A stretch of 64,000 nucleotides of DNA, from assembly GCA_934085675.1 (NCBI GenBank), contig CAKOHH010000001.1:124001-188000 (forward strand), given 5' to 3'. A program made the translations under genes and the position numbers. The notes under the pieces are model-generated. The model was not told where the DNA came from. It did no database searches and saw only the letters and a program-made list of their open reading frames with translations. Source of the DNA: an uncultured Bacilli bacterium. GTDB taxonomy: Bacteria; Bacillota_I; Bacilli_A; RF39; UBA660. Shown piece after piece: positions 15,748 through 23,556 of this stretch (its first letter is position 1; every line of letters starts with the position of its first letter).

Positions 15748-18654
15748 CTACGACTGCTTTTTTATACTGTTGATATTAATTTGATAATTAGAAAGACGTC
15801 TAGCAACACGACCTTGTATAAAGACAAGATTGCCTTCTTTTAAATCGTCTAACTCTTTCATAAGGCTTGGAAAACAAACAAAACTTAAAGAACCAGTTTC
15901 ATCACTAGCTGTAATAAAAGCCATATCTTCGTTTTTCTTCGTTTTTATTTTTCTTATTTTTTCTAATAAAACGACACAGCTAACTTGTTTATCATAAAGG
16001 CTTTTAACATTTGCAAGTTTACATATATTAGAACCTATAAAAGCACTAGACGGATGATTGCCTAAATAAAAGCCAAAACTTTCATATTCATCCTGTCTTT
16101 TCTCTTCAGGAGTTTCTTCTAATATTACTTTTATTTCAGGTTTTAAAATGAAATCTTCTTCTAAATCACACGCTAAAGTGGCATAACTTAAAGCATTGTC
16201 AATATTGTTTAAAAGAGTTTTATGGTTTAAACCAAACGCATCAAAAACGCCAGCTTTAGTTAATACTTCCAAAGTTTTTTTATTAAAACCATTTTTAATA
16301 TTTCTTTTGGTAAAATCATAAAAGTCTTGATATGGTTTGTCTAGACGATTAGAGACGATCGTTTCACTGGCGACTATTCCTAAGTTGCGAATGATATTAA
16401 AAGGTGTCCTTAAAGATGTCCCTTCTATTTGATAACTTGAAGTACTCTTATTAATATCAGGAGGCAAAACTTTTATTTTATAACGCTTTGCTAAGGCCAA
16501 ATATTCTTGGGTTTTAATAGTACTATCTAAAGACATGTTTAAAATACTGGTAATAAAGTAAAGCGGATAATAATATTTTAAATAAGCCATTAAATAGCCC
16601 ATATAGGCATAAGCAACCGAATGGGATTTATTAAAACCATAGTTAGCAAATTTGCTAATTAACTCGTAAACTTCGCTAGCTAAAGTCTTGTCGTAGCCTT
16701 TTTGAATAGCTCCTTCGATAAATTTTTCCTGAAACATTTCTATTTTGTCTTTTTTCTTTTTACTCATGGCTCTTCTTATAGTATCTGCTTCCGCATAAGT
16801 AAAGCCTCCCATCAAACTTAAGATTTGCATAATTTGTTCTTGATAAACAATAATGCCATAAGTTTCTTTTAAAATGGGCTCTAAATCAGGATGAGGGTAA
16901 GTAACTATTTCTTTTTTTTCTTTTCTTTTAATAAATTTAGGAATATTATCCATTGGTCCTGGTCGATATAAGGCAATGGCATTAATCATATCTTGAAAAG
17001 AAGTTGGTTTTAATTGCCTTAAAAAGTTTTTCATTCCTTCACTATCAAACTGAAAAACACCTAAAGTATCCCCTTCTCTAAAGCATTTTAAAACGTTATC
17101 ATCCGAAAGATTGATGTTTCGTAAATTGATTTTTTGTTTTGTTTTCTCATAAATTAAATTAGTGACATTTTTGATGATATCTAAATTCGTAATGACGAGA
17201 AAATCCATTTTAAGTAAACCTAAATCTTCTAAGTAATTCATAGTAAAACCTGTTAAGCGTTCGTTATTTAAGTATCTTACAGGAATCACGTTATCAAGGG
17301 GTTCTGAAGAAATAACAACCCCAGCAGCATGAACAGAGATATGTTTTTTTAAGCCTTCTAAGGCTAAAGCATATTTGGCAAGTTCTTTTAAGCTAGGATT
17401 AGCCAAAATCTTTTGCCTAAGTTCTTGATTTTCCAGATTTTCTTTAAGAGTCATTCTCGCATCAAGTAACCTTGTAAATGAATCAACTAAAGAAGGATTA
17501 ATATTTAAGGCTTTACCAACACACCGAATTACCAACCGACTTTTTAAAGTACCAAAGGTAATAATATGCGATACATTATCTATGCCATAGCGATTTTTAA
17601 CATATGTTATAACGTCTTCTCTTCTTTTTTCTTCAAAGTCAATATCAATATCTGGCATGGTAACCCGGTCAGGATTTAAAAATCTTTCAAAAAGTAAATG
17701 ATATGGCATAGGATCAATATCCGTAATTCCTAAAGAGTAACTCACTAAAGAACCAACGGCACTACCACGGCCAACTCCAACCATAATATCATTTTTTTTA
17801 GCAAATAAAACGTAATCATAAACAATTAAAAAATAATCATCAAAACCCATTTTAGAAATGACAGACAATTCATAAATAAGTCTATCTTGATATTCTTTAG
17901 TGACATTACCCTTAAGTCTTTTAAAAAGACCTTTTTGGGCTAGTTTCTTTAAATATTCACCTGAATTTTCTTCGGGTAAATATTTAGGAATGTAACGTTT
18001 ATTATTGGGAAAAATAATATCAATACTTTCAATAAATTCCTTTGTTTTATCATTAAATTTTTCTTTAATATAATATTCAATGGTATTTTTTTCATAATTT
18101 TCAAGTTCAATATCTTCCAAAGAACTATTCTTGGAAATAGCTTCTAAAATTTGTAAAAGTTTGTTTTCTTTTATAAAGAAAGCTTTAAAATCAGGACAAA
18201 AAATAACTTGTTCTGTTTTTATAAGAGCATTATTTTCTTGATTAAATGTTGTATAGCCAACATATAAATGAGAAATATTTTCTTTTAAAAGGTCATAACT
18301 ATCTAAATATGTAAAAGGTAAAATGATGTTGCATAAAGAAGAATGTTTATAAATATCCTCAAGGGTTAACTCACCCTTTTCATATAAGGTATTAATTTTT
18401 AAAAGGTCTTGATATCCTTCGTAATTTCTAGGGTATATATATAGTCTTATTTCATCAATGATTACATCAAGACCAATTAAAGGTTTGATATTTTCTTTTT
18501 GTAGGGCCTTATAAAACTCCATAACTCCCGATAGGTTCGTATCACAAATACCACAAGTTTTTATTTGATATTTTGTTAAAAAAGTCAGTAATTTAGAAAT
18601 CGTTATTGTACTTTTTAATAACGTATAATCAGTTGTAACCTTGAGAGGTATCAT
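15748..18654 (-). CDS. dnaE: DNA polymerase III alpha subunit, DnaE type
   Basis: Second replicative polymerase. In Bacilli it extends RNA primers on the lagging strand before handing over to PolC. The 968-residue product has the PHP domain at the start (VTTDYTLLKSTITI), the palm motifs GVGRGSAVGSLV and PDIDIDFEEKRR with the catalytic Asp residues, fingers (LGVFQFDSEGMK, RPGPMDNIPKF), a helix-hairpin-helix region and a C-terminal OB fold (VSCVVLLEKIRKIKTKK). It is shorter than B. subtilis DnaE (1115), consistent with a reduced genome. The ATG at 18654 is preceded by AAGGTGAG. No proofreading domain is present, as expected. Confidence 0.96.
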   Translation of the reverse strand: MIPLKVTTDYTLLKSTITISKLLTFLTKYQIKTCGICDTNLSGVMEFYKALQKENIKPLIGLDVIIDEIRLYIYPRNYEGYQDLLKINTLYEKGELTLEDIYKHSSLCNIILPFTYLDSYDLLKENISHLYVGYTTFNQENNALIKTEQVIFCPDFKAFFIKENKLLQILEAISKNSSLEDIELENYEKNTIEYYIKEKFNDKTKEFIESIDIIFPNNKRYIPKYLPEENSGEYLKKLAQKGLFKRLKGNVTKEYQDRLIYELSVISKMGFDDYFLIVYDYVLFAKKNDIMVGVGRGSAVGSLVSYSLGITDIDPMPYHLLFERFLNPDRVTMPDIDIDFEEKRREDVITYVKNRYGIDNVSHIITFGTLKSRLVIRCVGKALNINPSLVDSFTRLLDARMTLKENLENQELRQKILANPSLKELAKYALALEGLKKHISVHAAGVVISSEPLDNVIPVRYLNNERLTGFTMNYLEDLGLLKMDFLVITNLDIIKNVTNLIYEKTKQKINLRNINLSDDNVLKCFREGDTLGVFQFDSEGMKNFLRQLKPTSFQDMINAIALYRPGPMDNIPKFIKRKEKKEIVTYPHPDLEPILKETYGIIVYQEQIMQILSLMGGFTYAEADTIRRAMSKKKKDKIEMFQEKFIEGAIQKGYDKTLASEVYELISKFANYGFNKSHSVAYAYMGYLMAYLKYYYPLYFITSILNMSLDSTIKTQEYLALAKRYKIKVLPPDINKSTSSYQIEGTSLRTPFNIIRNLGIVASETIVSNRLDKPYQDFYDFTKRNIKNGFNKKTLEVLTKAGVFDAFGLNHKTLLNNIDNALSYATLACDLEEDFILKPEIKVILEETPEEKRQDEYESFGFYLGNHPSSAFIGSNICKLANVKSLYDKQVSCVVLLEKIRKIKTKKNEDMAFITASDETGSLSFVCFPSLMKELDDLKEGNLVFIQGRVARRLSNYQININSIKKQS

Positions 18655-18677
18655 AACACTCACCTTCTTTCTTTTGT

Positions 18678-18706
18678 AGTATATCATGGATATTTATGTG
18701 TGTAAA
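18678..18706 (-). promoter_or_regulatory. dnaE promoter
   Basis: TTTACA (18701-18706), 17 bp, TATACT (18678-18683), minus strand, 24 bases before the start codon. Confidence 0.7.
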
Positions 18707-18719
18707 TAAGGCTATAAAA

Positions 18720-18750
18720 GAAAAAATTCAACCTATTTTTTAGATTGAAT
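18720..18750 (-). terminator. Intrinsic terminator overlapping the end of 18733-19374
   Basis: A 10-bp stem (18741-18750 with 18726-18735, one G-U pair) with an A-rich loop and a T run on the minus strand. The stop codon lies inside the stem. Confidence 0.85.
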
Positions 18751-19374
18751 CAAAGTAACGGCTACTAAAACAATAACAACGCCAATTAGGCCAATGATAA
18801 TATAATTAACACTTTGAGGATTATTAACAGCATCATTTACGACCGCACCTGTTAAAAAATAATCAGAACAATGTTCTATTTCAAAAGTTACCTTGCCATT
18901 TTTAACTTCCACATTTTTTGTTATATATTCAATAGTGTCATTATCTGGATTGTAATAATAAAGATAAAGTTCATCACCATTTTTAAATTCATTTTGAACA
19001 TCCAAAGTAACCATAGTCTTTAAAGGAAGCGTACCATGATAATCAAAAGAAACAATTAATTTTTTTTGACTCACTTTATCCTCAATCCTTGAAGCTCCTG
19101 TTGTCGTTTCATTTAAAGATAATCTTAAATCTTCATCAATGTATAAACTGTCTTCCACCGATATTTTTTTAGCTTTATCTTTTATAAATTGCCAACTATA
19201 CTCTAAACCTCTTTCATAGTCTTTAATTTCATAAGTATAATAATCATTTGATTCTGTCTTTGTTATCGAAATATTTTTTTCTAAGGCTTTTACCTCTTTA
19301 AACGAAAAAAGAGAAATAGATATCACAAATATTTCTAAAAGACAAAACAGAATTTTTCTTCCCCTTTTTTTCAT
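18733..19374 (-). CDS. Secreted, C-terminally anchored protein of unknown function
   Basis: Not recognised. The 213-residue product has a basic start (MKKRGRK), a signal peptide to about residue 31, an extracytoplasmic beta-rich region of about 150 residues, and a C-terminal membrane helix (YIIIGLIGVVIVLVAV) followed by IQSKK. There is no LPxTG, so it is anchored by the helix, not by sortase. The middle resembles the short extracellular domains of Firmicute wall-associated proteins, but no catalytic motif is visible. It follows the CPBP protease gene after 18 bases and is likely co-transcribed with it, and it ends in a strong terminator. Confidence 0.75.
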   Translation of the reverse strand: MKKRGRKILFCLLEIFVISISLFSFKEVKALEKNISITKTESNDYYTYEIKDYERGLEYSWQFIKDKAKKISVEDSLYIDEDLRLSLNETTTGASRIEDKVSQKKLIVSFDYHGTLPLKTMVTLDVQNEFKNGDELYLYYYNPDNDTIEYITKNVEVKNGKVTFEIEHCSDYFLTGAVVNDAVNNPQSVNYIIIGLIGVVIVLVAVTLIQSKK

Positions 19375-19392
19375 GTATCTATCCTCTTTCTT

Positions 19393-20061
19393 TTATTTAT
19401 TTACAAATAATCCAATTAGAGGTATTAAATTATAAGTAAATTTAATTAACATAACTAAAATAATGTTACGATCATTTTTAATATAAATCGTTCCTAAAAG
19501 GATAGCTAAAAACACATATGGAAGGACTTGAAAAATATTAGTTGGCGCACCGACAAAAACAAAGTGCATACCTGTATAAATAACGGTACTTATAATAACA
19601 AATAAAATATTATTTGTTAGCACTTTATTTAAGGATTCTCTAAATAATATTTCTTCAGCAACAACGCCAAAAATCATCATTTTAAAAATAGTATAAATCA
19701 TAGATTGATTAGCTAACACTTGAATAGACGCAGTATTATCATCCATTAAAACATTAGAATTAAATACTTGTGCTAATAAAGCTGTAAAAGCATTTAAAGC
19801 AATCATTGTTACAACACCTAATAAAACAATCTTTATAATTCTTCCTGTTTTATATTTTGCTTTTAATTCTTCTAAATCTTGTTTTAACTCTCCCCTATAG
19901 CAAAATATAGCAATAAAAATAAACAATATATCCAAAACAGCCATAATCACTTGACCATTAATCATTGGCAATAAAGATATAATTGCTGATGCAAAATAAG
20001 TATACAAAAAATAAAGCAAATAAAGCGATACTGTTTTTAGTAGTGTTTCACTTTTAAGCAT
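19393..20061 (-). CDS. CPBP-family intramembrane glutamic protease
   Basis: A 222-residue polytopic membrane protein of the CPBP (CAAX protease and bacteriocin-processing) family. It has about six to seven hydrophobic segments. The signature EEILFR (EExxxR, the catalytic Glu pair) is near residue 143, followed by a His in VIYTGMHFVF, and a second polar helix. Relatives process or give immunity to bacteriocins, or cut membrane proteins; the substrate here is unknown. The ATG at 20061 was chosen because AAGGTGAG lies at the right distance. It precedes the anchored protein at 18733 on the same transcript. Confidence 0.85.
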   Translation of the reverse strand: MLKSETLLKTVSLYLLYFLYTYFASAIISLLPMINGQVIMAVLDILFIFIAIFCYRGELKQDLEELKAKYKTGRIIKIVLLGVVTMIALNAFTALLAQVFNSNVLMDDNTASIQVLANQSMIYTIFKMMIFGVVAEEILFRESLNKVLTNNILFVIISTVIYTGMHFVFVGAPTNIFQVLPYVFLAILLGTIYIKNDRNIILVMLIKFTYNLIPLIGLFVNK

Positions 20062-20142
20062 AACTCTCACCTTCTTATAAAATGATTGTATCATTTTTTA
20101 TTAAATTTTAAAATAATTACTATATATTTTGACAATATTTGA

Positions 20143-20177
20143 CAAAAAAGAAATGAACTTTTCAAAAGTTCATTTCT
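20143..20177 (-). terminator. Strong intrinsic terminator downstream of rplU-prp-rpmA
   Basis: Up to 14 complementary bp (AGAAATGAACTTTT with AAAAGTTCATTTCT) around a very small loop, followed by TTTTTT on the minus strand. It ends the ribosomal operon and the short transcript starting near 20245. Confidence 0.9.
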
Positions 20178-20186
20178 AAGTATTTT

Positions 20187-20219
20187 CTAGAAGAAAATTT
20201 TCCAAATCCATGACCACAT
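20187..20219 (-). CDS. Possible 10-residue membrane-active peptide
   Basis: A tiny frame, MWSWIWKIFF, on the minus strand, with GGGTGTGA about 10 bases upstream. It lies in a roughly 100-nt transcription unit that has its own promoter (20252-20280) and a strong terminator (20143-20177). The peptide is hydrophobic with three Trp and one Lys, like very short membrane-active or type I toxin-like peptides. Alternatively the unit is an untranslated small RNA, or the frame is chance. I recognise no relative. Confidence 0.3.
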   Translation of the reverse strand: MWSWIWKIFF

Positions 20220-20251
20220 AATATTGTCACACCCTTTCCTATTACATCTAA

Positions 20252-20280
20252 AGTGTAGCACAAATTTTAAGAAAAAACAA
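20252..20280 (-). promoter_or_regulatory. Promoter of a short transcript between rpmA and the CPBP gene
   Basis: TTGTTT (20275-20280), 17 bp, TACACT (20252-20257) with a TG extension, minus strand. Transcription would start near 20245 and stop at 20143-20177. Confidence 0.55.
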
Positions 20281-20312
20281 GTTGACAAATATTTTACACA
20301 GAAAAAAAGTGC

Positions 20313-20600
20313 TTACTTAACTTCGTAAACACTAACTTTTTTCTTATCTTTTCCTAATCTTTCAAAACGAACAACACCATCTACTTTAGCAAATAATGTG
20401 TGGTCTTTACCCATTCCAACGTTTGTTCCTGGATAAATTTTTGTTCCTCTTTGACGATATAGAATGTTTCCGGCCGTAACCATTTGTCCATCGCTTCTTT
20501 TAGCACCTAATCTACGTCCAGCAGAATCTCTACCGTTGTCTGTAGAACCTTGGGCTTTAACGTGAGCAAATAATTGAAGATTTAAAACCATTTTTTTCAT
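20313..20600 (-). CDS. rpmA: 50S ribosomal protein L27
   Basis: 95-residue ribosomal protein whose N-terminus reaches the peptidyl-transferase centre. It has the Firmicute extension with the cleavage motif LNLQLFA before HVKAQGSTDNGRDSAG, which is removed by the Prp protease encoded immediately upstream. The rest (GRRLGAKRSDGQMV, GNILYRQRGTKIYPG) is standard L27. The ATG at 20600 overlaps the prp stop codon, and GAGGG sits 7 bases before it. It is the last gene of the rplU-prp-rpmA operon. Confidence 0.97.
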   Translation of the reverse strand: MKKMVLNLQLFAHVKAQGSTDNGRDSAGRRLGAKRSDGQMVTAGNILYRQRGTKIYPGTNVGMGKDHTLFAKVDGVVRFERLGKDKKKVSVYEVK

Positions 20601-20911
20601 CAGTTATCCCTCTTTCTAATTGCAATATTTTTGGGATAGGACTCCTCAAGTTCATAAAGTAAATCTACCATATTTTCTAGTAGTTTAGAAGTAACCTCAT
20701 CCTCGCTTAAAACTGTTAAAACAATATCTTTTTCTTGTGATAGTTCAATTGCTTGATCATTAAATTTCAAAATAGCATTAACGGTTGTTGTAAGTATTGT
20801 TGAAACACCTGCACAAACAATATCTTTACCATAATCATCATACATAGCATGACCATGAAAAATAATTTGTTTTAAAGTTTTTCCTTCATTTTTTAAAGTA
20901 ATTGTAATCAT
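20600..20911 (-). CDS. prp: Ribosomal-processing cysteine protease Prp
   Basis: 103-residue cysteine protease that removes the N-terminal extension of L27 (established in Staphylococcus aureus; the gene is ysxB in B. subtilis). The catalytic His is in FHGHAMYDD (near residue 20) and the Cys in DIVCAGVST (near 33). Length and position between rplU and rpmA are typical. It overlaps both neighbours by a base or more (TAATG-type junctions), so all three are translationally coupled. The matching cleavage motif in L27 downstream supports an active enzyme. Confidence 0.95.
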   Translation of the reverse strand: MITITLKNEGKTLKQIIFHGHAMYDDYGKDIVCAGVSTILTTTVNAILKFNDQAIELSQEKDIVLTVLSEDEVTSKLLENMVDLLYELEESYPKNIAIRKRDN

Positions 20912-21210
20912 TATTTAACAATTTTCTTAATCGTAACTTTAGTATAAGGTTGTCTATGACCTTGAGTTTTACGATATTTTTTCTTAGGACGATATTTGAA
21001 GACAATAATCTTCTTTTGACGACCATGTTTTTCAACAGTACCAACTACTTTAGCACCTTTAACAGTAGGATTTCCAGATTTTCCATCAACAAATAAAACG
21101 TCTGTAAATTCTACTTCTGTACCAGCTTCATTAGGTAATTTTTCAACATAGATAGTATCTCCTTCAGAAACATAATATTGTTTACCACCTGTAACAAATA
21201 TAGCTTTCAT
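20911..21210 (-). CDS. rplU: 50S ribosomal protein L21
   Basis: 99-residue large-subunit protein. It begins MKAIFVTGGKQYYVSEGDTI and ends with the basic RPKKKYRKTQGHRQPYT tail that contacts 23S rRNA. AAAGGAGGT precedes the ATG. It is first in the rplU-prp-rpmA operon, behind an L21-type leader and a strong promoter. Confidence 0.97.
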   Translation of the reverse strand: MKAIFVTGGKQYYVSEGDTIYVEKLPNEAGTEVEFTDVLFVDGKSGNPTVKGAKVVGTVEKHGRQKKIIVFKYRPKKKYRKTQGHRQPYTKVTIKKIVK

Positions 21211-21313
21211 TTTTTACCTCCTTTATTAATTAAGACACGCCGAAGTAAGGTAACCAAATGGTCTTTATAACCCAGTTCGTGCGGTTTTATAAAAGCTAAT
21301 GGCTTTCAAAAAC
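21211..21313 (-). ncRNA. L21-type ribosomal protein leader
   Basis: The 100-nt leader of rplU on the minus strand has the features expected of the Firmicute L21 leader: segments near 21240-21300 that can pair around GGGTTATAAAGACC and TACTTCGGCGTG. This leader type is thought to let L21 repress its own operon. It was identified by position and general look, not by a model search. Confidence 0.6.
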
Positions 21314-21319
21314 ATATAT

Positions 21320-21348
21320 ATTCTATCAAATTCCTATATTCCTGTCAA
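21320..21348 (-). promoter_or_regulatory. rplU operon promoter
   Basis: TTGACA (21343-21348), exactly 17 bp, TAGAAT (21320-21325), minus strand; near-consensus. Confidence 0.85.
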
Positions 21349-21424
21349 ATTAAATATAAGCAATGATGTTCTAAAATTATACCTATGCTATAATACACAC
21401 GATTTATAGACTAAATTCCTTGGT

Positions 21425-21994
21425 TTAGTTTTTTTTACCTAAATTTTTTGTTCGATAATGCTTACGACATAAAGAAGTATAAGATTCATTACCTCCCAAA
21501 AGAATTTGGCTTCCTTCATCAACCATTTCACCATCAATCACTCTGGCATTCATGATAGCTTTTTTACCACACCAGCAGATGGTAGGAATTTCTTCAATCA
21601 CATTAGCAAGTTCTAATAGTCTTTTACTGCCTTCAAATAAGTGACTTTGAAAATCTGTTTTAAGTCCATAACAAATAACCGGAATATCATAGTCATCCAC
21701 AATCATTGCTAAAGCATCCACTTGTTCTTCAGTTAAAAATTGGGCTTCATCTACTAAAATACAAGCATACCTATAAGGGTTATTAAAAAAGTCATCAAGG
21801 AAAGTTTCAACATAAGTACATTCTGCTTCTAAACCAACCCGAGATTTAATCGTCATTTTGCCATCTCTTTTTTCACAACTTGGCTTTAGAAGAACAATTT
21901 CTTGACCTCTTTCAATATAATTATAGCGAACCATAAGCATATTGGCTGTTTTACTAGCCCCCATGGCTCCGTAACGAAAGTAAAGTTTTGCCAT
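21425..21994 (-). CDS. tdk: Thymidine kinase (type II)
   Basis: Salvage enzyme that phosphorylates thymidine to dTMP with ATP. 189 residues, normal for the type II family. The phosphate loop reads GAMGASKT, a variant where Ser replaces the usual Gly before Lys. The Walker B-like ILVDEAQFL carries the catalytic Glu. VICYGLKTDFQ follows, then the zinc region (PTICWCGKK and SLCRKHY) and the substrate lasso (GNESYTSLCR). Its ATG overlaps the stop codon of the glycyl-tRNA synthetase gene (TAATG type), so it is expressed from the same T-box-controlled transcript. Confidence 0.94.
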   Translation of the reverse strand: MAKLYFRYGAMGASKTANMLMVRYNYIERGQEIVLLKPSCEKRDGKMTIKSRVGLEAECTYVETFLDDFFNNPYRYACILVDEAQFLTEEQVDALAMIVDDYDIPVICYGLKTDFQSHLFEGSKRLLELANVIEEIPTICWCGKKAIMNARVIDGEMVDEGSQILLGGNESYTSLCRKHYRTKNLGKKN

Positions 21995-23367
21995 TACATA
22001 TCTACTCTTTCATGAATATAAGCTTTTAAATCGTTTAAATCCATCGTGATTTGTTCCATAGTATCTCTATCACGAACCGTAACCGTATTATTGTTTAAAG
22101 TTTCATCATCTACTGTTACACATAAAGGCGTTCCAACGGCATCACTTCGGCGATATCTTTTACCAATAGAACCAGCTTCATCATAAGTGCACATAAAGTC
22201 TTTTGCTAAATCGCCATAAATTTCCATAGCTTTTTCACTATGATGTTTTTTAATTAAAGGTAAAATAGTCACTTTTAAAGGTGCTAATACAGGATTAATT
22301 TTTAAAACCAAACGTGTTTCATTTTCTAATACTTCCTCTTTATAAGCATCAGAAAGTAAAGCAAGAACTAAACGATCTAAACCAACAGACGGTTCAATAA
22401 CATAAGGTAAATATTTTTCATTCGTAACAGGATCTAAATATCTTAAATCTTGTTTAGAATGTTCTTGGTGAACACTTAAATCATAATCAGTACGATCAGC
22501 AATTCCCCAAAGTTCACCCCAACCCATTGGGTATTTATATTCAATATCGGTTGTTGCTTTACTATAGAAAGATAATTCTTCTTTTTCATGATCACGGTAT
22601 CTTAAGTTATCTTTGTTAATCCCTAAATCTTTTAAAAATTCTAAACAAAAACTTTTATAATAACCAAACCACTCTAAATCAGTGCCCGGTTTACAGAAAA
22701 ATTCTAATTCCATTTGTTCAAATTCCCGTGTTCTAAAAGTAAAGTTTCCTGGTGTAATTTCATTTCTAAAACTTTTACCTGTTTGACCAATACCAAAAGG
22801 AACTTTTGCTCGCATACTTCTTTGAACATTTAAAAAGTTAACAAATATTCCCTGTGCCGTTTCTCCTCTTAAATAAACTTTACTTTTTGTATCTTCTGTC
22901 ACACCTTGATGTGTTTCAAACAAAAGATTAAATTGTCTAATAGGAGTGAAATCACAGGCACCACAATTAGGGCAAATAATATGTTTGTCTTTAATATAAT
23001 TTTCTAGTTTTTCAGCATCCCAACCATCACCTGCTTCCGCACCATCAGTAAACTCTTCAATAAGTTTATCGGCTCTATGACGAGTTTTACATCTTTTACA
23101 GTCAATTAATGGATCAGCAAAAGAAGCCACATGACCACTTGCTACCCAAACTTCTGGATTCATCAAAATAGCAGAATCAAGTCCATAGTTGTAAGGATTT
23201 TCTTGAATAAATTTTTTCCACCACATCTTACGAACATTATTTTTAAGTTCTACACCTAAAGAACCATAATCCCAAGTATTAGATAAACCTCCATAAATTT
23301 CACTTCCTTGGAAAATATAACCATATTGTTTACAATAATTAACTAACATTTCCATTGTTACATTCAT
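21994..23367 (-). CDS. glyS: Glycyl-tRNA synthetase (dimeric type)
   Basis: Class II synthetase of the single-chain alpha2 type found in Gram-positives, mollicutes and eukaryotes, not the alpha2-beta2 bacterial type. It charges tRNA-Gly. Motif 2 is in FRNEITPGNFTFRTREFEQM and motif 3 in GLDRLVLALL. An insertion with Cys pairs (CKRCKTRH, CPNCGACDF) probably binds zinc. The C-terminal anticodon-binding domain is LAPLKVTILPLIKKH onward. The ATG at 23367 fits the GAGG site better than the ATG at 23376, which directly abuts it. A glycine T-box precedes it and tdk follows by overlap. Confidence 0.96.
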   Translation of the reverse strand: MNVTMEMLVNYCKQYGYIFQGSEIYGGLSNTWDYGSLGVELKNNVRKMWWKKFIQENPYNYGLDSAILMNPEVWVASGHVASFADPLIDCKRCKTRHRADKLIEEFTDGAEAGDGWDAEKLENYIKDKHIICPNCGACDFTPIRQFNLLFETHQGVTEDTKSKVYLRGETAQGIFVNFLNVQRSMRAKVPFGIGQTGKSFRNEITPGNFTFRTREFEQMELEFFCKPGTDLEWFGYYKSFCLEFLKDLGINKDNLRYRDHEKEELSFYSKATTDIEYKYPMGWGELWGIADRTDYDLSVHQEHSKQDLRYLDPVTNEKYLPYVIEPSVGLDRLVLALLSDAYKEEVLENETRLVLKINPVLAPLKVTILPLIKKHHSEKAMEIYGDLAKDFMCTYDEAGSIGKRYRRSDAVGTPLCVTVDDETLNNNTVTVRDRDTMEQITMDLNDLKAYIHERVDM

Positions 23368-23393
23368 TTTTCTCATCCTCTTTCTTTTAAAAA

Positions 23394-23514
23394 GAAAAAA
23401 ACTTCTTCAAATAATGTAAGGACGAGCTAAAACCCGCGGTTCCACCTTACTTATTCAAAGAAGAATCCCTTTTATTTATATAGCTCCAGTTTTCCACACC
23501 TTCATCGCTTGTAT
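23394..23514 (-). ncRNA. T-box riboswitch (glycine type) upstream of glyS
   Basis: The minus-strand leader contains the T-box core AGGTGGAACCGCGG (23434-23447), the part that pairs with the acceptor end of uncharged tRNA. Alternative pairing is visible: CTTCTTTGAATAAGTAAGG with CCTTACATTATTTGAAGAAG forms a long terminator stem ending in T7 (complement of 23395-23401). The leader is short, as in known glycine T-boxes that lack some stem I-II elements. It should switch glyS-tdk on when tRNA-Gly is uncharged. Confidence 0.9.
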
Positions 23515-23520
23515 GAATTA

Positions 23521-23550
23521 ATTATATAATAGTAACCATTAAAAGTTCAA
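23521..23550 (-). promoter_or_regulatory. glyS-tdk promoter
   Basis: TTGAAC (23545-23550), 18 bp, TATAAT (23521-23526), minus strand, directly before the T-box leader. Confidence 0.75.
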
Positions 23551-23556
23551 GCATTT

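Noticed and set aside
21385..21432. Plus-strand promoter-like TGCTATAAT followed by a small hairpin and T run at the end of tdk
   Set aside because: The product would be only about 30 nt and no -35 is present; probably chance in AT-rich sequence.
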